Positions 18,222-26,647 of a stretch of 64,000 nt of DNA are shown piece by piece. Numbering within the stretch: the stretch's first letter is position 1; each line of letters starts with the position of its first letter. The notes under the pieces are model-generated. The model was not told the origin of the DNA, did no database searches, and saw nothing but the letters and a program-made list of their open reading frames with translations. The DNA comes from Limnohabitans sp. (lineage in GTDB: Bacteria > Pseudomonadota > Gammaproteobacteria > Burkholderiales > Burkholderiaceae_C). Location of the stretch: assembly GCF_023910625.1 (NCBI RefSeq), contig NZ_JAAVVW010000003.1:2480001-2544000 (forward strand), in the 5' to 3' direction. Made by a program: the position numbers and the translations under genes.

Positions 18222-19478
18222 ATGTCTCAGCACTTTGATGCGTTGGAAACGCTCGCCCCAGAAGTCCGCGAAGCCGCACTGATGGCCGCTTTGCCCGCGC
18301 AGGTTGCCCAGGCCAAAGTCCGTGCCCCGGCCTTTGCCGAGTTGCTCAAGGACGTGGCCGCTGCCAGTGTCAACAGCCGCGCAGCGCTGGTCCGATTGCC
18401 GGTGATCCGCAAAACCGAATTGCTGGAGCGCCAGAAGTCTGCGCGTGCAGCGGGCGGCAATGTGTTCGGCGGTTTCAGCACCTTGGGCTTTGGCCAAGGC
18501 ATGACCCGCGTGTTTGCCAGCCCTGGCACGATTTACGAACCCGAGGGCACCCGTGCCGATTACTGGCGCATGGCCCGCACCCTGTTTGCGGCCGGCTTTC
18601 GCCCGGGCGAGTTGATCCACAACTGCTTCAGCTACCACTTCACCCCCGCGGGCTCGATGATGGAAACCGGCGCGCATGCGCTGGGCTGCACCGTGTTCCC
18701 GGGGGGCACAGGCCAGACCGAGCAACAAGTGACGGCCATGGCCGAGTTGCAGCCTGCGGGCTACATTGGCACGCCCAGCTTTTTGAAAATCATCCTCGAA
18801 AAAGCCGCCGAGATGGGCGTGGCTCTGACCAGTGTTCGCAAAGCGCTGGTGTCGGGCGAGGCCTTTCCGCCCAGCCTGCGCGAGTGGATGACCGCGCACG
18901 GCGTCGATGCTTACCAGTGCTACGCCACCGCCGATGTCGGCTTGATTGCTTACGAAACCGCTGCGCGTGAAGGTCTGGTGTTGGACGAGGGCGTGATCGT
19001 CGAGATCGTGCGCCCCGGCACCGGCGACCCGGTGCCCGAGGGCGAAGTGGGCGAGCTGATCATCACCACGCTCAACCCCGACTACCCCTTGATCCGTTTT
19101 GGCACGGGCGATTTGTCGGCCATCTTGCCCGGCACTTGCCCCACCGGCCGCACCGGACAGCGCATCAGGGGCTGGATGGGCCGTGCTGACCAGACCACCA
19201 AAATCCGGGGCATGTTTGTGCACCCGGCACAGGTGGCCCAGATTGTCAAACGCTTCCCCGAAGTGGGTAAGGCCCGACTTGTGGTGACGGGTGAGATGGC
19301 CAATGACCAGATGGCCTTGCATGTGGAGACCGATCGGCTGGCCGATGACGTGCTCAAGGCGCGCGTGGCCGAAGCGGTGCGCGATGTGACCAAATTGCGG
19401 GGTGATGTCCACTTGGTGGCGCATGGGAGTTTGGCCAATGACGGCAAAGTCATCGAGGACGCCCGCAGCTACCAGTGA
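18222..19478 (+). CDS. Phenylacetate-CoA ligase (PaaK) family protein
   Basis: Adenylate-forming ligase of the PaaK-like group, 418 aa from ATG 18222 (MSQHFDALET). Features include CFSYHFTPAGSMMETGAHAL, CYATADVGLIAYET, PLIRFGTGDLSAI and the C-terminal lid with KIRGMFVHPAQV. It likely makes an aryl- or acyl-CoA from an acid brought in by the adjacent LIV-type transporter. A TTG start 36 bases upstream is possible but less likely. No phenylacetate epoxidase (paaABCDE) genes are near, so the substrate is left open. Confidence 0.85.
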   Translation: MSQHFDALETLAPEVREAALMAALPAQVAQAKVRAPAFAELLKDVAAASVNSRAALVRLPVIRKTELLERQKSARAAGGNVFGGFSTLGFGQGMTRVFASPGTIYEPEGTRADYWRMARTLFAAGFRPGELIHNCFSYHFTPAGSMMETGAHALGCTVFPGGTGQTEQQVTAMAELQPAGYIGTPSFLKIILEKAAEMGVALTSVRKALVSGEAFPPSLREWMTAHGVDAYQCYATADVGLIAYETAAREGLVLDEGVIVEIVRPGTGDPVPEGEVGELIITTLNPDYPLIRFGTGDLSAILPGTCPTGRTGQRIRGWMGRADQTTKIRGMFVHPAQVAQIVKRFPEVGKARLVVTGEMANDQMALHVETDRLADDVLKARVAEAVRDVTKLRGDVHLVAHGSLANDGKVIEDARSYQ

Positions 19479-19621
19479 GTCAATGCCGATGATGCTCTGC
19501 CTGTGCCCTCAAAATCCTCAATCAAATCAAGGGTAACCAAGGGTATTCGGCTAAGTGTTTCCCGATATTTCATGACACTGTGGTGGTTTTTACAATCACA
19601 TCACCTTTAAGGAGTTTGTTC

Positions 19622-20608
19622 ATGAAGCAATGGATTGCACTGGCCACTCTGGCTGCTTTCTCTGTGGGCGCTTACGCTCAGTCCTTCCCGGGCAACAAGC
19701 CTGTGTCTATCGTTGTTCCATTCACCGCAGGCGGCCCGACAGACCGCGTGGCGCGTGATTTGGCCGAAGCCATGCGCAAGCATATTCCTGGCAGCAACTT
19801 TGTGGTTGAAAATGCGGCTGGCGCTGGCGGCACGATTGGTGCAACCAAAGTTGCCAAGGCTGCACCTGATGGTCACACTTTGTTGTTGTTCCATATTGGC
19901 ATGGCGGCTACGCCGGCGCTGTATCGCAAGCTGTCTTACAAGCCCCTTGAAGACTTCGAGTTTTTGGGCATGGTCAATGATGTGCCGATGACTTTGGTCG
20001 GCAAGCCCCAGTTAACCGCCAACACTTACCGTGACTTTGAAAACTACATCCGTGCCAATGCAGGCAAGTTGAACATCGCTCACGCGGGTTTGGGCTCTGC
20101 TTCCCACATTTGTGGCTTGCTCTGGCAGACCAACATGAAGACCAAAGAGGCCATGACCACCATCCCGTTTGGCGGAACAGCGCCTGCCATGACGGCCTTG
20201 ATCGGTGGTCAGGTAGACATGATGTGTGATCAAACCACCAACACCACGGCCCAGATCGAAGGCGGCCGCATCAAGGCGTTTGCGGTCACCACGGCCCAAC
20301 CCCTGAGCGGTCACCCTGTTCTCAAGCACTACCCCAGCTTGCAGGAAATGGGCATGAAGAACTTCAACCTGACCATCTGGCACGGTTTGTATGCCCCCAA
20401 AGGCACGCCAGCCGCCATCACCAAAATGTTGAACGATGCGCTCAAGAAATCCCTGAAGGACCCTGAGTTCATCAAGAAGAACGAAAGCCTTGGCGCGCTG
20501 GTGGTCAGCGACAAGCGCGTGGAGCCCGAAGAGCACAAGAAATTTGTGGCTGCCGAGATGATCAAGATCAAGGCTGCCGTGGACGCGGCAGGCAAGTTCG
20601 CAGACTGA
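19622..20608 (+). CDS. Bug/TctC family tripartite tricarboxylate transporter substrate-binding protein
   Basis: Periplasmic solute receptor, 328 aa. Signal peptide MKQWIALATLAAFSVGAYAQ, then the Bug hallmark FPGNKPVSIVVPFTAGGPTD and GAGGTIGATKVAKAAPDGHT. Clear RBS AAGGAG just upstream. No tctA/tctB membrane genes are near, as is usual for the expanded orphan Bug families of Burkholderiales. Its ligand is probably a small carboxylate, but which one cannot be told. Confidence 0.9.
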   Translation: MKQWIALATLAAFSVGAYAQSFPGNKPVSIVVPFTAGGPTDRVARDLAEAMRKHIPGSNFVVENAAGAGGTIGATKVAKAAPDGHTLLLFHIGMAATPALYRKLSYKPLEDFEFLGMVNDVPMTLVGKPQLTANTYRDFENYIRANAGKLNIAHAGLGSASHICGLLWQTNMKTKEAMTTIPFGGTAPAMTALIGGQVDMMCDQTTNTTAQIEGGRIKAFAVTTAQPLSGHPVLKHYPSLQEMGMKNFNLTIWHGLYAPKGTPAAITKMLNDALKKSLKDPEFIKKNESLGALVVSDKRVEPEEHKKFVAAEMIKIKAAVDAAGKFAD

Positions 20609-20627
20609 TCTTCAATCCCGCTCCCTG

Positions 20628-20654
20628 AAAAAGCCGCTGTTCAAGCGGCTTTTT
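20628..20654. terminator. Bidirectional intrinsic terminator
   Basis: Perfect 11-bp stem AAAAAGCCGCT/AGCGGCTTTTT with a 5-base loop, between the convergent Bug receptor gene and exbD. The A and T tracts serve both directions. Confidence 0.92.
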
Positions 20655-20680
20655 CTTTGGGCGTGAGCCGGACCCCTACA

Positions 20681-21109
20681 TCAGTCAGCGAAGCGCTCGA
20701 TGCCCAAAATACCCATTTTGTTCAGGCCTTGACGCTGTGCGCCAGCCAGCACCGCAGCGGTCGCGCCATAGGGCGCTTGGGCGTGCGAGCGGATGTGTAG
20801 CTCGGGCTGGGGTTGACGCAAAGCGGCCTCGGTCAGACGCGTCTGCAGCGCCTGACGGTCGAGCAAGGCTTGGCCATTCCACGAGATGACCGCGTCGGCT
20901 GCAATGTCGATGCGCACCACTTCAGGAGGTGTGGGCGGCTTGTTGACGCTGGGGGCGGGCATGTCCATGTTCACCGCATGCAACTGCACCGGGATGGTGA
21001 TGATCAGCATGATGAGCAGCACCAGCATCACGTCGATCAGCGGCGTGGTGTTGATGTCCATCATCACTTCGGGTTCATTGATTGGGTTGGTGCCTAGGTT
21101 CATGGCCAT
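20681..21109 (-). CDS. exbD: Biopolymer transport protein ExbD/TolR family (second copy)
   Basis: Inner-membrane stator component of the TonB energy-transducing motor, 142 aa. One N-terminal TM helix (about 23-43) within NTTPLIDVMLVLLIMLIITI, containing the essential membrane Asp, then a periplasmic domain. It is the last gene of tonB-exbB-exbD-exbD and lies 24 bases after the first ExbD. The two copies differ clearly, so this is an old paralogue pair rather than a recent duplication. Confidence 0.9.
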   Translation of the reverse strand: MAMNLGTNPINEPEVMMDINTTPLIDVMLVLLIMLIITIPVQLHAVNMDMPAPSVNKPPTPPEVVRIDIAADAVISWNGQALLDRQALQTRLTEAALRQPQPELHIRSHAQAPYGATAAVLAGAQRQGLNKMGILGIERFAD

Positions 21110-21133
21110 GTGAGGTTCCTTGTGCGGCAGGCC

Positions 21134-21562
21134 TTAAGGGCCAGGCTCGGTGATGAAGCCGACTTGGGTGATGCCAACGCGTTGCACGGCGTTGATGACG
21201 CGACCCACGGCAGCGAATTCGCTTTGGGCATCACCCCGGATTTGCACTTCGGGTTGAGGTTGCATGGCGGCAAACTTGTGCAGCCTGGCCAGCAAATCGT
21301 CTTGGTTTTTCATGGGGGTGTCGTACAGGTAAATCCGGCCCGTTCGATCCACCGAGATGATGACGTTTTCGGGCAGGGTCTGGCGCACCACATTGGACTC
21401 TCGCGGCAGATCCACCTTGATGGAAGTGGTCACCACCGGGATGGTGATTAAGAAAATGATCAACAGCACCAGCATCACATCCACCAGGGGAGTGGTGTTG
21501 ATGGTGCTTAACACCTCATCGTCGTCCTGTGAGCCCAGCGCGGGGTCGAGGTTCATGCCCAT
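21134..21562 (-). CDS. exbD: Biopolymer transport protein ExbD/TolR family (first copy)
   Basis: 142 aa from the ATG at 21562 (MGMNLDPALG). This ATG overlaps the exbB stop in TGATG, which fixes the start although the frame is open further upstream. It has a cytoplasmic N-terminus with acidic SQDDDEV, a TM helix in NTTPLVDVMLVLLIIFLITI with the conserved Asp, and a periplasmic domain. It forms the ExbB-ExbD proton channel that powers TonB. Confidence 0.92.
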   Translation of the reverse strand: MGMNLDPALGSQDDDEVLSTINTTPLVDVMLVLLIIFLITIPVVTTSIKVDLPRESNVVRQTLPENVIISVDRTGRIYLYDTPMKNQDDLLARLHKFAAMQPQPEVQIRGDAQSEFAAVGRVINAVQRVGITQVGFITEPGP

Positions 21563-22422
21563 CACTTGCCCGCCGAGGCCAGCAGCACGGCGTGCAGGTC
21601 GGCTCCGAAAGCATGGACCTCTTCCATCACCGCTTTGTTGCGGCGCACCAGCCAGTTGTAGCCCAGCACCGCAGGCACGGCCACAGCCAAACCGATGGCG
21701 GTCATGATCAGTGCCTCGCCCACCGGGCCAGCTACTTTGTCGATGCTGGCTTGGCCCGAAATGCCGATCTTGACCAGTGCATGGTAGATGCCCCAAACGG
21801 TGCCGAACAAACCGACAAAGGGAGCAGTTGCGCCGACCGTGGCCAACACCGTCAAACCGTTTTGCAGCCGACTTTGTACCGTGCTCAGGGCGCGCTGAAT
21901 GCTCAAGCTGACCCAAGTGTTGAAGTCCACGCTAACCACCATGTTGCTGTGTTTCGCAGCGCCTTCCAGGCTTTTTTCGGCAATGAATCGGAAGGGGCTG
22001 CTGGCCTCCAGGCCCAAGCTGGCCTCGCGCAAACTGCTGGTGGCCCTCCAAAGTCCCTGTGCGGCTTGGGCAAATACATGCATGCGCCTTTGTTCAGCCC
22101 ATTTGCTGAAGATGACGTACCAGCTGCTCACACTCATGAGCACCAGAACCAGCAAGGTGATTTTGGCAATGGCGTCACCTTGCGCCCACAGCGCACTCAA
22201 GCCATAGGGGTTGTCTGGCAGGGAGGATGGAGTGCCAAGGGGTGCACTGGCGCCGGGAGTGCTTATGGCGGTGCCTACCGCAACGGTGGCCGCTGCCTCA
22301 GCGGGCGTCGTGACATTGGGCGCAGCGACAAGACCTGTTGGCGTCAGCAACATGGCCAGCGAAAGGGCCAGGCCCGTCAATGATGCGCGCAACAGATCAG
22401 ATTTGAAAAGGGGGTAATGCAT
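21562..22422 (-). CDS. exbB: ExbB/TolQ/MotA-type proton channel protein with long N-terminus
   Basis: Proton-channel subunit energising TonB, 286 aa. Three TM helices of the family (about 88-108, 190-212 and 232-255) with the conserved VGATAPFVGLFGTVWGIYHA. The extra N-terminus has a signal-like helix (11-34) and an Ala/Thr/Pro-rich periplasmic stretch (35-75), as in the long ExbB variants of many proteobacteria. It sits between tonB and two exbD genes and ends in a TGATG overlap with the first. Confidence 0.92.
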   Translation of the reverse strand: MHYPLFKSDLLRASLTGLALSLAMLLTPTGLVAAPNVTTPAEAAATVAVGTAISTPGASAPLGTPSSLPDNPYGLSALWAQGDAIAKITLLVLVLMSVSSWYVIFSKWAEQRRMHVFAQAAQGLWRATSSLREASLGLEASSPFRFIAEKSLEGAAKHSNMVVSVDFNTWVSLSIQRALSTVQSRLQNGLTVLATVGATAPFVGLFGTVWGIYHALVKIGISGQASIDKVAGPVGEALIMTAIGLAVAVPAVLGYNWLVRRNKAVMEEVHAFGADLHAVLLASAGK

Positions 22423-22499
22423 AAAAAAGAAACTCCTGTGGAATCAGTGTGCAGGGAGGCAGCGTAAGTGGTAAGTGGTATGGGCGGTGATGGCCCGGC

Positions 22500-23198
22500 T
22501 CAGTCCAGACGCCATCTGTACTTCAAGCTGGCCCAGGCTTGTTCGGGTTGGCCATCCACTGTGGCGGGCTGAAAGCGGCATTTTGACAAAGCCGCACGGG
22601 CTGCCTGATCCAGACGGGGAAAACCGGAGCTTTTTTCAATCTCGGACTGCGATACCCGACCGTCCACACCCACCAGAAAACGCAGGCTCACGGTGCCTTC
22701 TTCTTCCATGCGGCGAGAGACGCTGGGGTAGTCGGGCTTTTCGCAATGGGCAGCGCTCACCGTGGCCGCTGTGCGGCTGGGGGCTGTCTGTCGCACGCTG
22801 GCGGGCGCTGGCACAGGTGCGGTACTGTTCGCAAGGCTGGCGGGCGGTGTGCTGCTGACCGCCGATATTGCCGTCGAGACGCTGGGGTTCACATTGGCGG
22901 GCACATCGCTCGGCGGCACATAGGCAGGCTGCTGAGGGAGGGGAGGCGCAGGGGCGGTTTGGCTTGGAGTCGGAGGTTTGGGTGCGCTCGCAGGGGAGGG
23001 CGGTGTTGCCGGCGGCGGGGTCAACACCGGGGCTTCTTGCAGCAGAACCGCTTGCACCACATTGGGTATTTCCTTCACCCATTGTTGTGCCAAGCCTGCT
23101 TGCAGTGCCCACAGCAACAACAGGTGCAACAGCACGGCCATCGCCAGGCCCATGAGCTTGCGTTGGGAGGGAGGCTGAAGGTAGGTGTTGCTGGACAT
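22500..23198 (-). CDS. tonB: TonB energy transducer
   Basis: Periplasm-spanning protein that passes ExbBD motor energy to TonB-dependent outer-membrane receptors. 232 aa: a short cytoplasmic tail, an anchor helix (about 15-37), a Pro/Ala-rich linker (55-145), and the C-terminal TonB domain with YPSVSRRMEEEGTVSLRFLV and a final beta strand ASLKYRWRLD. First gene of tonB-exbB-exbD-exbD. No siderophore receptor is adjacent, and I found no clear Fur box in the short upstream gap. Confidence 0.93.
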   Translation of the reverse strand: MSSNTYLQPPSQRKLMGLAMAVLLHLLLLWALQAGLAQQWVKEIPNVVQAVLLQEAPVLTPPPATPPSPASAPKPPTPSQTAPAPPLPQQPAYVPPSDVPANVNPSVSTAISAVSSTPPASLANSTAPVPAPASVRQTAPSRTAATVSAAHCEKPDYPSVSRRMEEEGTVSLRFLVGVDGRVSQSEIEKSSGFPRLDQAARAALSKCRFQPATVDGQPEQAWASLKYRWRLD

Positions 23199-23289
23199 GT
23201 TCTGGCTGGAACGAAAGAGAGCCTGTATTTTGCGTGAGAAACCAAGCCATTGGATGAAGTTGGCCCAGTCCTCAATCCACGATGCCGCA

Positions 23290-23724
23290 CTAAGGTGCAG
23301 GCCTCAATGTGAACGCCTGCCGGGTTTGATCATTCTCAATTCTATGGCCTTGCAGGGTGCGGGTGCAATCTCCGGCAAGGCGGCTGCCCAGCCAGGTGGC
23401 GGCAATGCGCTGACCATCGTGTGTCTCTTCCATGGTGAACTCGCCATCGTCCAAGTCGGCCACCACGGCATAACGCTTGTCGCCTTGTATCAGTTCACCG
23501 CGCCAGCTGCCCTTGTGCTCGGGGTGGGGGGCAAGTCTCAGTGTCCAGACCGCGTCGCTGCCTGCCAATTGGGCAAGCCATGAGCCCTGCAGTGATTCGG
23601 CCTTTTCGCTTTGCGGGCAAGCATTTCGGCCTGGCAAGGTGATGCAGCCGCTCAAAAGCCCAGCCAGCAGCAAAGCTGTGGCCGTGCGCCGGGTGGGTCC
23701 AAATCGGTTAGGTGGCGTCGTCAT
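23290..23724 (-). CDS. Putative lipoprotein of unknown function
   Basis: 144 aa. Signal peptide with lipobox LLSGC, acylated Cys near residue 27, so probably an outer-membrane or periplasmic lipoprotein. The body contains GSWLAQLAGSDAVWTLRLAP and repeated beta-strand-like stretches, suggesting a small beta-barrel or META-like fold, but I do not recognise a named family. Its ATG overlaps the rep stop (ATGA), so it is co-transcribed with the helicase. The function is unknown. Confidence 0.75.
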   Translation of the reverse strand: MTTPPNRFGPTRRTATALLLAGLLSGCITLPGRNACPQSEKAESLQGSWLAQLAGSDAVWTLRLAPHPEHKGSWRGELIQGDKRYAVVADLDDGEFTMEETHDGQRIAATWLGSRLAGDCTRTLQGHRIENDQTRQAFTLRPAP

Positions 23725-25808
23725 GGCAGAGTCTGTGTGGCGGCGGCAATGGCCGCGCGTTGTGCAAATTCAGCCCGCAGCGCTTTGAGTTTCTCGCGCG
23801 GGTCTTCTTTGGCGGTGTTTTCGTCCAGCCGCATTTCGGCAATAAAACGGCTGGGCAGGGCGGCCACGGTTTCTCGGCCTTTTTTGCGGCGGCGGGTCCA
23901 GCTCACGGACAGGCTGCGCTGGGCGCGGGTGATGCCCACATACATCAGGCGGCGCTCTTCTTGCAGGCGCAGCAAGATGCCCTCTTGGCTGGCCCCTTCG
24001 GTGGTGTCGTCGCCCAGCTTGAAAGGCAGTAAGCCTTCGTTCACCCCCACCAGCGTGACGTGTGGCCACTCCAAACCCTTGGAGGCGTGCAAGGTCGACA
24101 GCGTGACCACGTTTTGGTCTTTTTCGCGATCGCTCAGGGTGGAGATGAGGGAGATGGTTTGCGCCACGTCGAGCAGGTTTTTGGTCTCAGCCGCCTCGGC
24201 CCCTGTTTGAGCGCCGGTCGCGTCTTCGATCTCGCCGCCGCAGCGCCCCGCCATCCAGTCGCAAAACTCCAGCACGTTGGACCAGCGGGCGCTGGCCACC
24301 TTTTCGTTGTCTTCGCCGTCGTACAGGTGCGACTCGTAGCCGATTTCTTTCAGCCACTCCAGCAAGAACGCGAGGGCATCGGTTTTGCCCAAAGTCAGTC
24401 GGGCGCGGTGCTCCAAGTCATTGATATACCGGCCAAATTCATGCAGCCCCGCCACCGCCCGCGCATTGACCGCGCTGGGCAAGCTGCCCGCAAAAAGCGA
24501 TTCGAACAGGCTGAGCTTGTACTGGGTGGCGAAGGTGCCCAGCTGGCCCAGCGTCTGGTGGCCGATGCCGCGTTTGGGGCTGGTGATGGCGCGCAAAAAA
24601 GCCGGGTCGTCGTCGTTGTTGATCCACAGGCGAAACCAGGCGCACAAGTCCTTGATCTCGGCCTTGTCAAAAAAGCTCTGCCCGCCCGACACCTTGTAGG
24701 GGATGTTGGCGCGGCGCAGGGCTTGTTCAAACGGACGCGCCATGTGGTTGGCCCGGTACAGGATGGCGAAGTCCTTGAATTCGCGGTGTTTGGATTCGAT
24801 CGAATGCCCACTGCGGATCGACTGGATGCGGGCAATCGCCCGATCGGCCTCGTGCTCTTCGTTCACCGCGTCGACCACCCGCACCGGCTCGCCCTCGCCC
24901 AGCTCTGAAAACAGGGTTTTGGGGTAGAGCTTGGGGTTGGACTCGATGACGTGGTTGGCGGCTCGCAGAATAGCGCTGGTGGAGCGGTAGTTCTGCTCCA
25001 GCTTGATGACTTTGAGCTTCGGAAAATCCACCGGCAGTCGCTTGAGGTTGTCCAGCGTCGCGCCGCGCCAGCCATAAATCGATTGGTCGTCGTCACCCAC
25101 CGCCGTGAAGCGCGCCCGCTCGCCCACCAGGTGTTTCAGCACCTCGTATTGGGTGGCGTTGGTGTCTTGGTATTCGTCCACCAGCACATGGCCCATCTTG
25201 ACCTGCCAGCGCTCGCGCACCTCGGGAAACTCGGCCAGCAGCTTCAGGGGCAAGCCGATCAGGTCGTCAAAGTCCACACTTTGGTAAGCGGTCAGCCGTT
25301 CTTGGTAGAGCGCCATGATGCGGGCGATCACCCGGGCGTTGTCGTCGGGGGCCTGGGCTGCGGCCTGCTCGGCGTTCAGGCCCATGTTTTTCCACAGGCT
25401 GATGGTCCACTGCCACTGGCGGGCGGTGGCCGCATCGGTGGTGCCGCCGCAATCCTTCAAGATGCTGGTCACGTCGTCCGCATCCATGATGCTGAACTGC
25501 GGTTTCAGGCCCAGCACCGCGCCGTCTTCGCGCATGATGCGCACGCCCAGAGCGTGGAAGGTGCAGATCAGCACATCCTTGGCGGCGCGGCCAATCAGCT
25601 GCTTGGCCCGCTCGCGCATTTCGGCGGCGGCTTTGTTGGTGAAGGTGATGGCGGCGATGCGCTTGGGCTCGAGCCCCGCCTCGATCAACCGCCCGATCTT
25701 GTGCGTGATCACCCGCGTTTTGCCCGAACCCGCCCCGGCCAGCACCAGGCAAGGGCCGGAGACAAAGTTCACGGCCTCGAGTTGGGCGTTGTTGAGTCCG
25801 GCTGACAT
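23721..25808 (-). CDS. rep: ATP-dependent DNA helicase Rep (UvrD/PcrA superfamily 1A)
   Basis: 3'-5' helicase that clears protein blocks ahead of replication forks. 695 aa, near E. coli Rep (673). Motifs in order: GAGSGKTRVITHKIGRLI (Walker A), HVLVDEYQDTNATQYE (motif II), GDDDQSIYGWRGA (III), EQNYRST (IV), LSTLHASKGLEW (V) and EERRLMYVGITRAQ (VI). It starts at ATG 25808. A lipoprotein gene overlaps its end by 4 bases; a PIN/Phd pair lies upstream on the same strand. Confidence 0.95.
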   Translation of the reverse strand: MSAGLNNAQLEAVNFVSGPCLVLAGAGSGKTRVITHKIGRLIEAGLEPKRIAAITFTNKAAAEMRERAKQLIGRAAKDVLICTFHALGVRIMREDGAVLGLKPQFSIMDADDVTSILKDCGGTTDAATARQWQWTISLWKNMGLNAEQAAAQAPDDNARVIARIMALYQERLTAYQSVDFDDLIGLPLKLLAEFPEVRERWQVKMGHVLVDEYQDTNATQYEVLKHLVGERARFTAVGDDDQSIYGWRGATLDNLKRLPVDFPKLKVIKLEQNYRSTSAILRAANHVIESNPKLYPKTLFSELGEGEPVRVVDAVNEEHEADRAIARIQSIRSGHSIESKHREFKDFAILYRANHMARPFEQALRRANIPYKVSGGQSFFDKAEIKDLCAWFRLWINNDDDPAFLRAITSPKRGIGHQTLGQLGTFATQYKLSLFESLFAGSLPSAVNARAVAGLHEFGRYINDLEHRARLTLGKTDALAFLLEWLKEIGYESHLYDGEDNEKVASARWSNVLEFCDWMAGRCGGEIEDATGAQTGAEAAETKNLLDVAQTISLISTLSDREKDQNVVTLSTLHASKGLEWPHVTLVGVNEGLLPFKLGDDTTEGASQEGILLRLQEERRLMYVGITRAQRSLSVSWTRRRKKGRETVAALPSRFIAEMRLDENTAKEDPREKLKALRAEFAQRAAIAAATQTLP

Positions 25809-25842
25809 GGATGACTTGGCGAGAATATTTAGGCGTCAATGT

Positions 25843-26277
25843 CTAGCTGACAGTGGTTAAGGACAACACCGGCACACCGGCTTGCTGCGCTGCCGCGCCC
25901 AGTTGTGCATCCAGTGTGGCCAGTGGCAGGCTTTTTCGCAGGGCCAACTCCAGATAGGCCGCGTCGTAAGCGCTCAGGCTGTAGCGCCGGGCCAGGTCCA
26001 AGGTGTCGTGCAAGGAACGCAGGCTGGCTTCACCGTCTGTACGGATGTCAAGAGCCTCGAGCAAAGCCACAAAAGTCGAGGCTTGGGCTTGGGTGATTTT
26101 GTCCAGACGCAGGCTTTTGGCCATCACATTGGCCGCCTCCAAATGCCAAAGTGAAGGCACCTGGGCCCCTGTGTCTTGCAAGCGGTCCAGCACTTGCTGG
26201 GCCAAAGTCAGCCCGGCGCGGTTGCTTTGTGGCAGCAGCCACAGCATGGCCACCGAGTTGTCGAGCACAAAACTCAT
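25843..26277 (-). CDS. PIN domain toxin, VapC-type
   Basis: Probable RNase toxin of a type II toxin-antitoxin pair, 144 aa. The PIN acidic residues are visible: Asp6 in VLDNSVAMLW, Glu in WHLEAANVM, and Asp in SAYDAAYLELAL and ATLDAQL. It follows its antitoxin with an ATGA overlap. This lineage pairs PIN toxins with Phd/YefM-type antitoxins. Confidence 0.88.
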   Translation of the reverse strand: MSFVLDNSVAMLWLLPQSNRAGLTLAQQVLDRLQDTGAQVPSLWHLEAANVMAKSLRLDKITQAQASTFVALLEALDIRTDGEASLRSLHDTLDLARRYSLSAYDAAYLELALRKSLPLATLDAQLGAAAQQAGVPVLSLTTVS

Positions 26278-26528
26278 GCCCGACCTTCGCGAATCAGTGC
26301 GGCCAAATCCACCCCTGTGCCAGCACCGTTGTCCTGTTGTTGCCGCGTGAACGCTCGCATTTTGGCCACCGCCTCGGCGCGTTGTTGGTCGGGCGTATCG
26401 ACGGGCGTCAAGCGTGCCACGGTCACACCCCGCACCGAGATGTCAAATGTTTGCCCGGCCTGAACTTGGCGCAAAAACTGCGGCAAGTGGGTCTTGGCTT
26501 CATAAGCACCGATGGTTTGGATCGTCAT
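26274..26528 (-). CDS. Type II antitoxin, Phd/YefM family
   Basis: 84 aa. The N-terminal Phd/YefM fold is recognisable in IGAYEAKTHLPQFLRQVQAG and FDISVRGVTVARLTPV. The C-terminal part (RAEAVAKMRAFTRQQ onward) is the flexible toxin-binding region. First gene of the pair, overlapping the PIN toxin by 4 bases. It is expected to bind its own promoter between this gene and the divergent AEC transporter. Confidence 0.88.
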   Translation of the reverse strand: MTIQTIGAYEAKTHLPQFLRQVQAGQTFDISVRGVTVARLTPVDTPDQQRAEAVAKMRAFTRQQQDNGAGTGVDLAALIREGRA

Positions 26529-26647
26529 GGTGAACGGCTTTTCGAGGGATTGGAAAAGTGATTTTAGACCGGTTCAATAGACTGGTTGGTCGGTTGAGCG
26601 ACTTGTCTTGCCTGATAGGCCCCATGGTTTGCCGCGACAATCGGGGG

